Positions 42,681 through 52,465 of a stretch of 64,000 nucleotides of DNA are shown one piece after another (positions within the stretch are counted from its first letter, which is position 1; every line of letters begins with the position of its first letter). Location: the NCBI RefSeq assembly GCF_014197435.1, contig NZ_JACIFP010000001.1, forward strand, positions 868,001 to 932,000. Reading direction: 5' to 3'. The stretch is from Gordonia humi. Its GTDB lineage: Bacteria; Actinomycetota; Actinomycetes; Mycobacteriales; Mycobacteriaceae. The position numbers were made by a program, and so were the translations under genes. The notes beneath the pieces were generated by a model that did no database searches, had not been told where the DNA came from, and worked only from the letters and a program-made list of their open reading frames with translations.

Positions 42681-42899
42681 GTCCTACGACGGCCCCTGCG
42701 AACTGGAGCAATAGCGCAAACCGATGGGACTCATCTTGAGAACTCATCGAGCAGTTCTCGCAGAGGTATGTTCGTGCAACCTCTCGTTGACTACCGTTTG
42801 ACGAACGGCCTGCCCGACACGGGTGCGCCCGCAAACGCGACCGCTCTCCTCGATCCGGCGAGTGGTCGCCCGACGATGATCAAAGGAACTACCGATCCG

Positions 42900-45800
42900 A
42901 TGACCAGCACGAATTTCGAGAAAGTCCTTGTCGCCAACCGGGGTGAGATCGCCATTCGCGGTTTCCGCGCGGCCTACGAGCTGGGGATCGGCACCGTCGC
43001 CGTCTTTCCGCATGAGGACCGCAACTCCGCTCACCGCACCAAGGCGGACGAGTCGTACGAGATCGGTGAGCCCGGTCATCCCGTGCGGAACTACCTCGAC
43101 ATCGACCTGATCATCGACGCCGCGAAGAAGGCGGGTGCGGACGCGATCTATCCGGGATACGGCTTCCTGTCGGAGAATCCGGAGCTCGCCGGTGCGTGTG
43201 AGGCGAACGGGATCACGTTCGTCGGACCGCCCCGTCACGTGCTGGAGATGACCGGCAACAAGGCGACGGCGGTCGCCGCGGCGAAGAAGGCAGGCCTGCC
43301 GGTCCTGCCGTCGTCGAAGCCGTCGAACGACATCGACGAACTGATGGCCGCTGCCGAGTCGATGACGTTCCCCGTGTTCGTGAAGGCGGTTGCGGGCGGC
43401 GGCGGCCGCGGCATGCGCCGAGTGGAGGAGATCGGCGGCCTGCGCGAGGCGATCGAGGCGGCCTCACGGGAGGCGGAGTCGGCGTTCGGCGATGCGACGG
43501 TGTTCCTGGAGCAGGCCGTCGTCAACCCGCGCCACATCGAGGTCCAGATCCTGGCGGACAAGTACGGCAACGTGATCCACCTGTTCGAGCGTGACTGCTC
43601 GGTGCAGCGTCGCCACCAGAAGGTCGTCGAACTCGCTCCGGCGCCGAATCTCGATCCGGCGCTGCGCGAGAAGATCTGCGCGGATGCGGTCGCATTCGCT
43701 CGACAGATCGACTACTCGTGCGCGGGCACCGTCGAGTTCCTCGTCGACGAGCGCGGCCAGCACATGTTCATCGAGATGAACCCCCGCATCCAGGTGGAGC
43801 ACACGGTGACCGAGGAGATCACCGACGTCGACCTGGTGCAGTCGCAGCTGCGGGTGGCCGCCGGCGCGACCCTCGACGAGCTCGGGCTCAGTCAGGAGTC
43901 GATCACGATCCGCGGTGCGGCCCTGCAGTGCCGCATCACCACCGAGGATCCGGCCAACGGCTTCCAGCCGGACACCGGACGCATCACCGGTTACCGCACG
44001 CCGGGCGGTGGCGGCGTGCGCCTGGACGGCGGTACGGCGCTCGGCGCCGAGGTCGGCGCCTACTTCGACTCGATGCTGGTCAAGCTGACCTGCCGCGGTC
44101 GCGACTTCGAATCGGCCGTCGCACACGCCCGTCGAGCGGTGACCGAGTTCCGCATCCGCGGCGTCGCGACGAACATCCCGTTCCTGCAGGCGCTGCTCGA
44201 CGACCCCGACTTCCGCGCCGGACGCGTCACCACGTCGTTCATCGAAGACCATCCGCACCTGCTGACGCTGAACTCGTCGCCCGACCGCGCGTCGAAGATC
44301 CTCTCGTATCTGGCCGATGTGACGGTGAACCACCCGAACGGGGTGCGTCCGGTGCACGTGAAGCTCGAGGACAAGCTGCCCGCCGTCGACCTGACGACGA
44401 CGCCCCGGGCCGGATCGCGCCAGCGCTTGCGCGAGCTCGGCCCGGAGGGCTTCGCGAAGAGCCTGCGCGAGCAGACCGCTCTCGCGGTGACCGACACGAC
44501 CTTCCGAGACGCCCACCAGTCGCTGCTGGCCACGCGCGTGCGGACCTCGAGTCTGACCGCCGTCGCGCCGTACGTCGCGCGTCTGACCCCGGAACTGCTG
44601 TCGATCGAGGCGTGGGGCGGAGCGACATACGACGTCGCGTTGCGGTTCCTCAAAGAGGATCCGTGGGACCGGCTCGCGCAGCTGCGCGAGGCCGTCCCCA
44701 ACATCTGCCTGCAGATGCTGCTGCGCGGACGCAACACCGTCGGCTACACGCCGTACCCGGAATCGGTGACGCGGGCGTTCGTCCGCGAGGCCGCCGACAC
44801 GGGCATCGACATCTTCCGGATCTTCGACGCGCTGAACAACGTCGACCAGATGCGACCGGCGATCGACGCCGTCCGCGAGACCGGTACGACGATCGCCGAG
44901 GTCGCCATGAGCTACACCGGCGATCTGAGCGACCCGAACGAGAAGCTGTACACCCTCGACTACTACCTGCGTCTGGCCGAGCAGATCGTGGACGCCGGCG
45001 CTCACGTCCTCGCGATCAAGGACATGGCCGGTCTGCTGCGCGCCCCGGCCGCCACCACGCTGATCACGGCATTGCGCTCGGAGTTCGACCTGCCGATCCA
45101 CGTGCACACCCACGACACCCCGGGCGGTCAGCTCGCGACCTACCTCGCGGCGTGGCACGCCGGCGCGGACGCCGTCGACGGCGCCAGCGCCCCCATGTCG
45201 GGGACGACGAGCCAGCCGTCGTTGTCGGCCATCGTCGCCGCGGCCGCGCACAGCGACCGCGACACCGGCATCAGCCTGGACGCGGTGTGCGAGCTGGAAC
45301 CGTACTGGGAGACGCTGCGCAAGGTGTACGCGCCGTTCGAGTCGGGCGTCCCCGCACCGACCGGTCGCGTCTACACCCACGAGATCCCCGGCGGTCAGCT
45401 CTCGAATCTGCGGGCGCAGGCCACCGCGCTCGGCCTGGCCGACCGATTCGAGGAGGTGGAGGCGAAATACGCTGCGGCGGATCGTCTCCTGGGACGTCTG
45501 GTGAAGGTGACGCCGTCGTCGAAGGTCGTCGGCGACCTCGCATTGGCCCTGGTGGGTTCGGGGGTCTCGGTGGAGGACTTCGCCGAGGATCCGGCCCGCT
45601 ACGACATTCCCGACTCGGTTATCGGCTTCCTACGGGGTGAACTCGGCACGCCGGTGGGCGGCTGGCCCGAACCGTTCCGGACCCGCGCGCTCGCCGGCCG
45701 CGACGAAGGTGCACCGACTGTCGAAGAGCTCTCTGCCGACGACGAAGCCGCTCTGGCCGGGGACTCGGCGACGCGACGCGCGACGCTCAACCGGCTCCTG

Positions 45801-46304
45801 TTCCCCGGCCCGACACGCGAGTACCTCGAGCACGTCGAGGCCTACGGCGACACCTCTCGGCTGTCGGCCACGCAGTTCCTCTACGGTCTGCGTTCGGGCA
45901 TGGAGCACCGCGTGGAACTGTCGAAGGGAGTGAATCTCCTGATCGGTCTGGAGGCGATCTCCGAGCCCGACGAGCACGGCATGCGCACGGTGATGTGCAT
46001 TCTCAACGGTCACCTGCGGCCGGTACCGGCTCGGGATCGGTCGATCACCGCCGACGTCGAGACGGCCGAGAAGGCCGACAAGAACGACTCGGGCCACATC
46101 GCGGCACCGTTCGCCGGTGTGGTGACCCTGTCGGTGGCCGAGGGCGATCACATCGAGGCGGGCGGTCAGATCGGCACCATCGAAGCGATGAAGATGGAGG
46201 CCCCGATCACCACGCCGCACTCGGGCGTCGTGACGCGCGCCGCGATCGGCGGAGTCGCCCAGGTCGAGGCGGGCGACCTGCTGGTGGTGCTCCGCGAGGA
46301 GTAG
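42900..46304 (+). CDS. pyc: Pyruvate carboxylase
   Basis: 1,134-aa single-chain biotin enzyme making oxaloacetate from pyruvate and bicarbonate, which refills the citric-acid cycle. Start at ATG 42900 (TNFEKVLVANRGEIAIR), with AAAGGA upstream; the frame is open for 132 nt more but without homology. Biotin carboxylase domain about 1-460 (GYGFLSENPE, KAVAGGGGRGMR, EMNPRIQVEHTVTEE), carboxyltransferase about 480-800 (TDTTFRDAHQSLLATRVR), and biotinyl domain with Lys1098 in EAMKMEA. Length and order are normal. Stands alone between terminators. Confidence 0.97.
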   Translation: MTSTNFEKVLVANRGEIAIRGFRAAYELGIGTVAVFPHEDRNSAHRTKADESYEIGEPGHPVRNYLDIDLIIDAAKKAGADAIYPGYGFLSENPELAGACEANGITFVGPPRHVLEMTGNKATAVAAAKKAGLPVLPSSKPSNDIDELMAAAESMTFPVFVKAVAGGGGRGMRRVEEIGGLREAIEAASREAESAFGDATVFLEQAVVNPRHIEVQILADKYGNVIHLFERDCSVQRRHQKVVELAPAPNLDPALREKICADAVAFARQIDYSCAGTVEFLVDERGQHMFIEMNPRIQVEHTVTEEITDVDLVQSQLRVAAGATLDELGLSQESITIRGAALQCRITTEDPANGFQPDTGRITGYRTPGGGGVRLDGGTALGAEVGAYFDSMLVKLTCRGRDFESAVAHARRAVTEFRIRGVATNIPFLQALLDDPDFRAGRVTTSFIEDHPHLLTLNSSPDRASKILSYLADVTVNHPNGVRPVHVKLEDKLPAVDLTTTPRAGSRQRLRELGPEGFAKSLREQTALAVTDTTFRDAHQSLLATRVRTSSLTAVAPYVARLTPELLSIEAWGGATYDVALRFLKEDPWDRLAQLREAVPNICLQMLLRGRNTVGYTPYPESVTRAFVREAADTGIDIFRIFDALNNVDQMRPAIDAVRETGTTIAEVAMSYTGDLSDPNEKLYTLDYYLRLAEQIVDAGAHVLAIKDMAGLLRAPAATTLITALRSEFDLPIHVHTHDTPGGQLATYLAAWHAGADAVDGASAPMSGTTSQPSLSAIVAAAAHSDRDTGISLDAVCELEPYWETLRKVYAPFESGVPAPTGRVYTHEIPGGQLSNLRAQATALGLADRFEEVEAKYAAADRLLGRLVKVTPSSKVVGDLALALVGSGVSVEDFAEDPARYDIPDSVIGFLRGELGTPVGGWPEPFRTRALAGRDEGAPTVEELSADDEAALAGDSATRRATLNRLLFPGPTREYLEHVEAYGDTSRLSATQFLYGLRSGMEHRVELSKGVNLLIGLEAISEPDEHGMRTVMCILNGHLRPVPARDRSITADVETAEKADKNDSGHIAAPFAGVVTLSVAEGDHIEAGGQIGTIEAMKMEAPITTPHSGVVTRAAIGGVAQVEAGDLLVVLREE

Positions 46305-46322
46305 CGAGCGCGCCAGAACTCG

Positions 46323-46367
46323 ACGTCGCACCCCCGCCCGGGGACTCTCCGGGCGGGGGTGCGACGT
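46323..46367 (+). terminator. Strong terminator after pyc
   Basis: 19-bp perfect stem (46323-46341 with 46349-46367), 7-nt loop, followed by TTCTTCTTCCC. Confidence 0.9.
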
Positions 46368-46492
46368 TCTTCTTCCCCTGAATTCCTCTCTCGCGCAGTA
46401 GATTTCTCGAACTCTGAGTCACGTCTATCGTGGTGAGCTAGCGTGCATCCCGAACATGATGTAGTTCGATCGATCGATTACGGGGTGTACTG

Positions 46493-47362
46493 ATGCGATT
46501 CACGACAATGGCGAAGGCGGCGGGAGCGCTTGCCGCGGTGGCGGCACTCGGGGCGGGGCTGACGCCCGGAGCGGCCGAGGCCGCGCCGACACCGGTGAGA
46601 TATGTGAACCTGGGCGACAGCTACTCGGCCGGTTCCGGAGTGCTGCCGCTGGCGATGGACGCGCCCATCGGCTGTGCCCAGTCGGCGCGGAACTATGCGA
46701 AGATCGTCGCGCGCGCCAACGGGATGCATCTCACCGACGTCAGCTGCGGCGGAGCGGCGACCGACGACTTCTTCACCTCGCAGCAGTCCGGGGTGCGCCC
46801 GCAACTCGATGCGCTCGACGACGACGTCGACCTGGTGACCTTCTCGATCGGCGGCAACGACGAGAGCCTGTTCTCCGGAACGGTGATGGACTGCGTGATC
46901 GCAGGCGTCGGCTCGGGGATGCGCGGTTCGCCCTGCGCGGACAAGGACGCGGCGAAGGCGTCGAAGACCATCCGCGAGATCACCTATCCGAATCTGGTGA
47001 AGGCGATGAAGGCGGTGCGAGCCAAGGCGCCGAACGCTCGCGTCGCGGCGCTGAACTACCCGTGGATCGCCCCGGACCGGGATGCCCCGTGCAACGGGAT
47101 GCCGATCGCCGCGGGTGACGGGAAGTTCACGCACAAGGTCCAGGCCGGACTCAACGACGTGATCGCACGCGCAGCGAAGGAGACCGGCGTGACCATCGTC
47201 GACGTCGCCGCGGCCTCCGTCGGACACGACGCGTGCAAGGCGCAGGGTGTCCGCTGGGTGGAGCCGCTGCTCTCGACCGTCCAGTTCGTGCCGGTCCACC
47301 CGAACGCCCTGGGCGAGAGGGAGATGGCGAAGACGACCGCGAAGGCGCTGGGGCTGAAGTAG
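46493..47362 (+). CDS. Secreted SGNH/GDSL hydrolase
   Basis: 289-aa exported lipase/esterase. Signal peptide MRFTTMAKAAGALAAVAALGAG, cleaved near AEA (about residue 31). Block I GDSYSAGSG with Ser43, block III GGND, block V VHPNALG with the catalytic His. Six Cys in the mature part, probably three disulfides, as in actinobacterial extracellular lipases of this group. Lies between two strong terminators, a single-gene unit. Confidence 0.9.
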   Translation: MRFTTMAKAAGALAAVAALGAGLTPGAAEAAPTPVRYVNLGDSYSAGSGVLPLAMDAPIGCAQSARNYAKIVARANGMHLTDVSCGGAATDDFFTSQQSGVRPQLDALDDDVDLVTFSIGGNDESLFSGTVMDCVIAGVGSGMRGSPCADKDAAKASKTIREITYPNLVKAMKAVRAKAPNARVAALNYPWIAPDRDAPCNGMPIAAGDGKFTHKVQAGLNDVIARAAKETGVTIVDVAAASVGHDACKAQGVRWVEPLLSTVQFVPVHPNALGEREMAKTTAKALGLK

Positions 47363-47440
47363 CGACTCATCGGTCGACCCGCCGCCCGAAACGACGAGCC
47401 GGCGGCGGTCGAGCTCCGGGACGGAGACGACAGCTCGTCG

Positions 47441-47479
47441 AGCGCCATCGGTGACGATCACATCGTCACCGATGGCGCT
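47441..47479 (+). terminator. Terminator after the SGNH hydrolase gene
   Basis: Perfect 18-bp stem (47441-47458 with 47462-47479) and a 3-nt loop. Confidence 0.85.
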
Positions 47480-47615
47480 TCTCGCTGCGGTACGCGTGGG
47501 TGAGGAATCCGAAGTGGGGCGACGGCCGAGGCCCTCGCCTCCGGTATGAGAATGTCATCTGAACAGGTGATGTGTCTTGGTGTGCAATCAGGGGTAGCGT
47601 GTGAGCCAGAGAACA

Positions 47616-47629
47616 GTTAAGGTCTAAAC
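47616..47629 (+). promoter_or_regulatory. MarR-box 1 upstream of the MFS gene
   Basis: GTTAAGGTCTAAAC, member of a four-site family (consensus GTTWAGNNCTAAAC). It overlaps a -10-like TAAACA at 47625-47630. The MFS start is 60 nt downstream. The rest of the 327-bp gap 47363-47689 holds only the terminator. Confidence 0.65.
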
Positions 47630-47689
47630 AATCGAGTCATCAAAGACTTGACACCCTCCCCGAGTCCCGACAGCCCAAGGAACACTCAC

Positions 47690-49063
47690 ATGGAGACAAC
47701 TACGCAGAGCCCCGGCCGCGCGGCCGACGCGATCAGCGCGCGGATGGAACGCCTGCCGATGAGTCGGTGGCACATCAAGGCGCGCGTCATCGTCGGCGCG
47801 GTCACGTTCTTCGACGGCTTCGACCAGTTGATGATCGCCTACTCGATCCCCGACTTGCCGACCGCTTGGAACCTCTCGTCGACGATGATCGCCTGGATCA
47901 TCGCGGTCGGCGGCATCGGCATGCTCGTCGGTGCGCTCGGTGGCGGCTGGCTCGCCGACCGGGTCGGCCGCCTCAACACGATCCAGATCGCCCTCGTCGT
48001 CTACGCGATCACCAGCCTGGGCATGGCGTTCACCCATTCCCTCGCGCTGTTCATGATTCTGCGCTTCGTGCAGGGCGTCGGGCTCGGCGCCGAGGTCCCG
48101 GTCGCCGCCGCCTACATCGGCGAGATCTCCAAGGCGCACAAGCGCGGACGATTCGTCCTGCTGTACGAGACGATCTTCCCGGTCGGACTCGTGATGTCGG
48201 CGATCGTCTCGTCGTGGATCGTCCCGCGGTGGGGCTACGAGGTGCTGTTCGCGCTCGGCGCCATCCCGATCCTGCTGGTGCCGATGCTCCGTCGTGTTCC
48301 GGAGTCGCCGCGGTGGCTGGCCGCCCACGGGCGACTCGACAAGGCCGAGGAGTCCATGGCGCGCATCGAGTCCGAAGTGGCGGGCTACGGACTGGAACTG
48401 CCCGAGCCGCGGCCGACGACCGACGACCTCGTGGTCCTCGCCTCGCCGCGCGTGGTCGAACTGTTCCGGGGCGTCTACCTGAAGCGAACCCTGATGCTCG
48501 CGGGGATCTGGCTGTCGGCGTACTTCGTCAACTACGGCATCGCATCGTGGCTGCCGACTCTGTACAAGAAGCAGTTCGGCGTCAGCACCGCCACCGCCCT
48601 GCACTACAGCATCTTCACCACCGTCGCGGGTCTGGTCGGATGCCTTCTCATCGCGCTCCTCATCGACAACCTCGGACGCAAGATCTGCATCTCGGTGGCC
48701 ATGGCGATGTGCACCGTGGTTCTGGCCCTGCTCGCCGCGATCGGTACGAACACCGAACTGGCCGTCCTCGGATGGTCGGCGGCCGCGGCCCTGCTGGTGT
48801 TCGCGGTCAACATGGCGCTGTACGTCTACACCGCCGAGTTGTACCCGACCCGCATGCGCGCCATGGGCTCCGCCGTGGGCGGCGCGGCCGGCCGCCTGGG
48901 CATCGTCGTCGGTCCGCTGGTCGTCGGCTTCACTCTCGATCACACGGGCTCGCTGAGCTGGGTGTTCGCCATCTTCGCCGTCGTCGCCGGGCTGGGCGCG
49001 ATCATCGTCGCGCTCTTCGCCACCGAGACCAAGGAAATGACTCTCGAGGAGATCTCCCGATGA
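47690..49063 (+). CDS. MFS transporter, aromatic acid:H+ symporter type
   Basis: 457-aa permease with 12 predicted helices. ATG with AAGGA 8 nt upstream. TM1 FFDGFDQLM carries the DGFD signature of the aromatic-acid symporter subfamily; GWLADRVGRL is the TM2-3 loop; LYPTRMRAMGSA and PESPRWLA are the sugar-porter-like signatures. Should bring the aromatic growth substrate of block III into the cell. Overlaps the aldehyde dehydrogenase gene by 4 nt. Confidence 0.92.
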   Translation: METTTQSPGRAADAISARMERLPMSRWHIKARVIVGAVTFFDGFDQLMIAYSIPDLPTAWNLSSTMIAWIIAVGGIGMLVGALGGGWLADRVGRLNTIQIALVVYAITSLGMAFTHSLALFMILRFVQGVGLGAEVPVAAAYIGEISKAHKRGRFVLLYETIFPVGLVMSAIVSSWIVPRWGYEVLFALGAIPILLVPMLRRVPESPRWLAAHGRLDKAEESMARIESEVAGYGLELPEPRPTTDDLVVLASPRVVELFRGVYLKRTLMLAGIWLSAYFVNYGIASWLPTLYKKQFGVSTATALHYSIFTTVAGLVGCLLIALLIDNLGRKICISVAMAMCTVVLALLAAIGTNTELAVLGWSAAAALLVFAVNMALYVYTAELYPTRMRAMGSAVGGAAGRLGIVVGPLVVGFTLDHTGSLSWVFAIFAVVAGLGAIIVALFATETKEMTLEEISR

Positions 49064-50553
49064 CCACCGTTCCCGAATTCGCTCCGCTGCCCGACGAGGC
49101 CTATGTCGGCGGCGCCTGGCGCCAGTCCGCCGGGCCGGCGTCGACGATCGTCGATCCGGCGACCGGCCGGGTGCTGCAGACCGTCTCGCAGAGCACACAG
49201 GCCGACGTCGACGACGCCGTCGCCGCGGGGGTCAAGGCTTCGGCCGATCCCGCGTGGCGCGGACTTCTCGCCCACCAGCGCGCCCGCTACCTGCATCGGA
49301 TCGCCGACCTCATCGACCGCGACGCCGAGAGGCTCGCCACCCTCCAGACCTTCAACACCGGCAAGACGCTCACCGAGACGCGAGGTCTCGTCGCGAGTGC
49401 CGCGGGTACCTTCCGTTACTACGCCGCGGTCCTGGAGACCGCCGACGAGGCGATGACCACCGTGCGCGGGGACTACCGGACCTGGGTTCAGCACGAGCCG
49501 ATCGGCGTCGTCGGCGCCATCGCGCCGTGGAACTCGCCGGTGGCCAGCGACGCGCAGAAGATCGCCCCGGCCCTCGCCGCGGGCAATGCGGTCATCCTCA
49601 AACCCGCCGAGTGGACACCGCTGGTCTCCCTGGCGATGGCGCGCCTCATCGACGAGTCCGACCTGCCGTCCGGCCTGGTCTCGGTGTTGCCCGGACGCGG
49701 ATCGGTGGTCGGCGAGGCGATCGTCAGACACCCCGGCGTCGGCAAGGTGACCTTCACCGGCGGCACCGCCACCGGTCGCGGACTGGCCCACGCGGCCGCC
49801 GAGAAGCTGATGCCGGTGTCTCTCGAACTCGGGGGCAAATCGCCGACGATAGTGCTCGACGACGCCGACATCGAGCAGGCCGTCGCGGGTGTCATGTACG
49901 GAATCTTCTCCTCGTCGGGGCAGAGCTGCATCGCCGGCTCGCGGCTGTTCGTCCACTCCTCGATCTACGACGAGACGATGGCCCGTCTGGTGGAGCGCAC
50001 CGAGGCGCTGCGCGTCGGCAACGGCTTCGACCCGGCCACCCGAGTCGGACCGCTCGTGCACACCCGGCACCGCGAATCGGTGGCCTCGTACGTGGAACTC
50101 GCGCGCAGCGAGGGCGGACGGATCCTGACCGGTGGCGCCGTCCCGGACGATCCGGCCCTGGCCGACGGGTCGTATTATCTGCCGACGATCATCGACGGGC
50201 TGGAGAACTCCGCTCGGACCTGCCAGGAGGAGATCTTCGGTCCGGTTCTGGTGGCGCTGCCCTTCGACGACGAGGAAGACCTCGTCCGGCGGGCCAATGA
50301 CAGCGTCTTCGGCCTCGCCGCGGGCATCTGGACGCGCGACTACCGGCGGGCTCTGCGCCTGGCGGACCGTATCCAGGCGGGCAACGTGTGGATCAACACC
50401 TACAAGGCGTTCTCGGTCTCGACACCGTTCGGCGGGATCAAACAGAGCGGGTTGGGCACCGAGAAGGGACGCGAAGGCATCGCGGCCTATTCGCGGGTGA
50501 AGAGCGTCTACCTGGGCATGTCGGCCGAGCCGAACCCCTGGGCCGACAGCTGA
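49060..50553 (+). CDS. Aldehyde dehydrogenase
   Basis: 497-aa NAD(P)-dependent aldehyde dehydrogenase. ATG overlaps the MFS stop. APWNSPVASDAQKIAPALAAGN cofactor region, FTGGTATGRGLAH, Glu in LELGGKSPT and nucleophile Cys290 in GQSCIAGSR. In an operon with a ThDP decarboxylase it is well placed to oxidise the aldehyde released by decarboxylation of a 2-oxo acid. Confidence 0.92.
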   Translation: MTTVPEFAPLPDEAYVGGAWRQSAGPASTIVDPATGRVLQTVSQSTQADVDDAVAAGVKASADPAWRGLLAHQRARYLHRIADLIDRDAERLATLQTFNTGKTLTETRGLVASAAGTFRYYAAVLETADEAMTTVRGDYRTWVQHEPIGVVGAIAPWNSPVASDAQKIAPALAAGNAVILKPAEWTPLVSLAMARLIDESDLPSGLVSVLPGRGSVVGEAIVRHPGVGKVTFTGGTATGRGLAHAAAEKLMPVSLELGGKSPTIVLDDADIEQAVAGVMYGIFSSSGQSCIAGSRLFVHSSIYDETMARLVERTEALRVGNGFDPATRVGPLVHTRHRESVASYVELARSEGGRILTGGAVPDDPALADGSYYLPTIIDGLENSARTCQEEIFGPVLVALPFDDEEDLVRRANDSVFGLAAGIWTRDYRRALRLADRIQAGNVWINTYKAFSVSTPFGGIKQSGLGTEKGREGIAAYSRVKSVYLGMSAEPNPWADS

Positions 50554-50606
50554 TCGACGCCTGAGGCGGTCTGCCCGATCACGATGAGACCTGTGTTGTG
50601 CGACCC

Positions 50607-50635
50607 TTCACAAAAAACTAGTTAAGCGCTAAACT
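50607..50635 (+). promoter_or_regulatory. Promoter with MarR-box 2
   Basis: TTCACA (50607-50612), 17 nt, TAAACT (50630-50635). The palindrome GTTAAGCGCTAAAC (50621-50634) covers the -10 box, as expected for repression. Drives the dioxygenase operon starting at 50664. Confidence 0.7.
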
Positions 50636-50663
50636 ATCGACATCAAAGATTATGGAGGATGTC

Positions 50664-51602
50664 ATGAACCAGCCGATCGCGAATCTGCGCAAGGTGCGGT
50701 CCGTCGAGTTGCGCACCACGGCGGCCGCCGACTCCGCCGACTTCTACGAGAACGTGTGGGGCCTGTCGACCGTGGAGCGCGGCGAGGAGGGGGCCTGGCT
50801 GCGCGGCACCGGCGAGGAACACCACGTCCTGCAGCTGACCGCCGCCGACCAGAACGGGCTCGGACGCATCACCTTCGCCGTGTCCACTCCCGCCGACGTC
50901 GACGAGGCCGCGCGTCGCCTGGCCGAACGGGACATTCCGATCGTCGCGGGGCCGGGTCCGACCGGCGAGATCGCCGCGGGCTACGGTGTCAGCTTCGTCG
51001 ACCTCGAAGGCCGTGTCGTGCAACTGCTGGCCGACGCCTACGCGGTCGCCGCCATGCACCGGGCCGACGCGGTACCGGTCGGCGTGACCCACATCGTCCT
51101 CAACACCGTCGACATCGACGCCGCCGTCGCGTTCTACACCGATGTCCTCGGCATGCGAGTGTCCGACTGGTCCGAGCACCAGATGGCGTTCCTCCGCTGC
51201 AACTCCGATCACCACAGCATCGCCTTCAACCAGGCCGGGTGGACCGCGATCAACCACGTCGCCTACGAGATGCCGTCGGTGGACCACTTCATGCGAGGCA
51301 TCGGTCGCCTCCGCCATCACGGCGTCCTGCCCATGTGGGGACCGGGACGGCACGGGCCCGGTGACAACACCTTCTCGTACTTCGCCGATCCGGGCGGACT
51401 CGTCTGCGAGTACACCTCCGGGATCGCGCAGGTCGAGGAGGACCGCTGGCTGTGCCGGGTGTGGCGCCGGGTCCCCGAACTGTCCGACACCTGGGGTACA
51501 GCGGGTCCGCCGTCGGCCGAAGTCCGTTCGCACATGGCGGGCGTCCCCGACGACGGCGCCTTCGCTCACCGGCCCGACCTGCGCGAACTCGCGCATCGCT
51601 GA
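50664..51602 (+). CDS. Two-domain VOC extradiol-type dioxygenase
   Basis: 312-aa vicinal-oxygen-chelate protein with two modules (about 1-135 and 136-300), as in type I extradiol dioxygenases such as BphC. Metal ligands fit: His143 (VTHIVLN), His198 (INHVAYE), Glu249 (CEYTSG), spaced as in the family. Start at ATG 50664 with GGAGG 5 nt upstream; an ATG 12 nt earlier lies at the Shine-Dalgarno sequence itself. Likely opens a catechol-type ring next to one hydroxyl; the product would go to the hydrolase encoded downstream. Confidence 0.87.
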   Translation: MNQPIANLRKVRSVELRTTAAADSADFYENVWGLSTVERGEEGAWLRGTGEEHHVLQLTAADQNGLGRITFAVSTPADVDEAARRLAERDIPIVAGPGPTGEIAAGYGVSFVDLEGRVVQLLADAYAVAAMHRADAVPVGVTHIVLNTVDIDAAVAFYTDVLGMRVSDWSEHQMAFLRCNSDHHSIAFNQAGWTAINHVAYEMPSVDHFMRGIGRLRHHGVLPMWGPGRHGPGDNTFSYFADPGGLVCEYTSGIAQVEEDRWLCRVWRRVPELSDTWGTAGPPSAEVRSHMAGVPDDGAFAHRPDLRELAHR

Positions 51603-51614
51603 ACGGAGGCGGAT

Positions 51615-52400
51615 ATGACCGACATCCACGTGCTCGACGAGGGTTCCGGCCCGGCGATCGTGCTGCTCCACGGAATCGGCGGGAGCTCCCGCTCGTTCGC
51701 CCCGCAGTTCGCCGAACTCGCCGAGACTCATCGCGTGATCGCCTGGGACGCACCCGGATACGGTGAATCGGCCGCGGTCGACGAGCCGTTGACCATGGAT
51801 CAGTACGCCGACCGTCTGGCGGCAGTGATCGACGAGAGATGCGGACGAGGCGGTGCGCACGTCCTGGGCATGTCGTGGGGCGGTGTCATCGCGACGCGGC
51901 TCGCGTTGCGTCGCCCGGACCTGATCCGCAGCCTCATCCTCGGCAGCTCGACCGTCGGCTCCGGCGCCGACCCGGACGCGGCCGCCGCGATGCTGGCGCG
52001 CGCCGACGACGTCGACGGCGACGTGGAGGCGTTCACCGCAGCCCGCGCGCGTCGACTGCTCGGCGACCTGGCCGACGACGACGCCGTCGCGACGGTCGCC
52101 GCCGACATGGCCGCCGCCATCACCCCGGCCGGCTATCGCAGCGCGGCCGCTTCGATGGCCGCCACCGACCACACCGCCGAGCTGGCCGCGATCGACATCC
52201 CGACCCTGGTGATCTCCGGCGACCTCGACGAGGTGACCGGACACGAGGCGTCGCAGGTTCTCGCCGGCGGCATCGGCGGAGCCGTCTACGTGACGCTGCG
52301 CGGGGCGTCGCACCTGGCCAACCGCGACAGACCGGCCGCCTTCAACGCCTGGACCGAGTCGTTCGTACAGATCACCGAGCGACTCCGGCTGCAGCAGTAG
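51615..52400 (+). CDS. Alpha/beta hydrolase (meta-cleavage-product hydrolase-like)
   Basis: 261-aa alpha/beta hydrolase. Oxyanion motif LHGIGGSSRSF, nucleophile elbow GMSWGG, acid Asp in ISGDLDEVTG and His in GASHLANRDRP. The size and pairing with an extradiol dioxygenase suggest a C-C hydrolase of MhpC/BphD type, but 3-oxoadipate enol-lactonase-like esterases share these features. 12 nt after the dioxygenase gene. Confidence 0.87.
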   Translation: MTDIHVLDEGSGPAIVLLHGIGGSSRSFAPQFAELAETHRVIAWDAPGYGESAAVDEPLTMDQYADRLAAVIDERCGRGGAHVLGMSWGGVIATRLALRRPDLIRSLILGSSTVGSGADPDAAAAMLARADDVDGDVEAFTAARARRLLGDLADDDAVATVAADMAAAITPAGYRSAAASMAATDHTAELAAIDIPTLVISGDLDEVTGHEASQVLAGGIGGAVYVTLRGASHLANRDRPAAFNAWTESFVQITERLRLQQ

Positions 52401-52465
52401 GGCCGGACCGACAGTAAGACGCTCCGCTCGACCGGCGGAGAACAACCACCACAAAGGAGAAGAAC

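Noticed and set aside
43464..45380. 638-codon minus-strand open frame
   Set aside because: Antisense to the core of pyc, no recognisable domain, no ribosome site.
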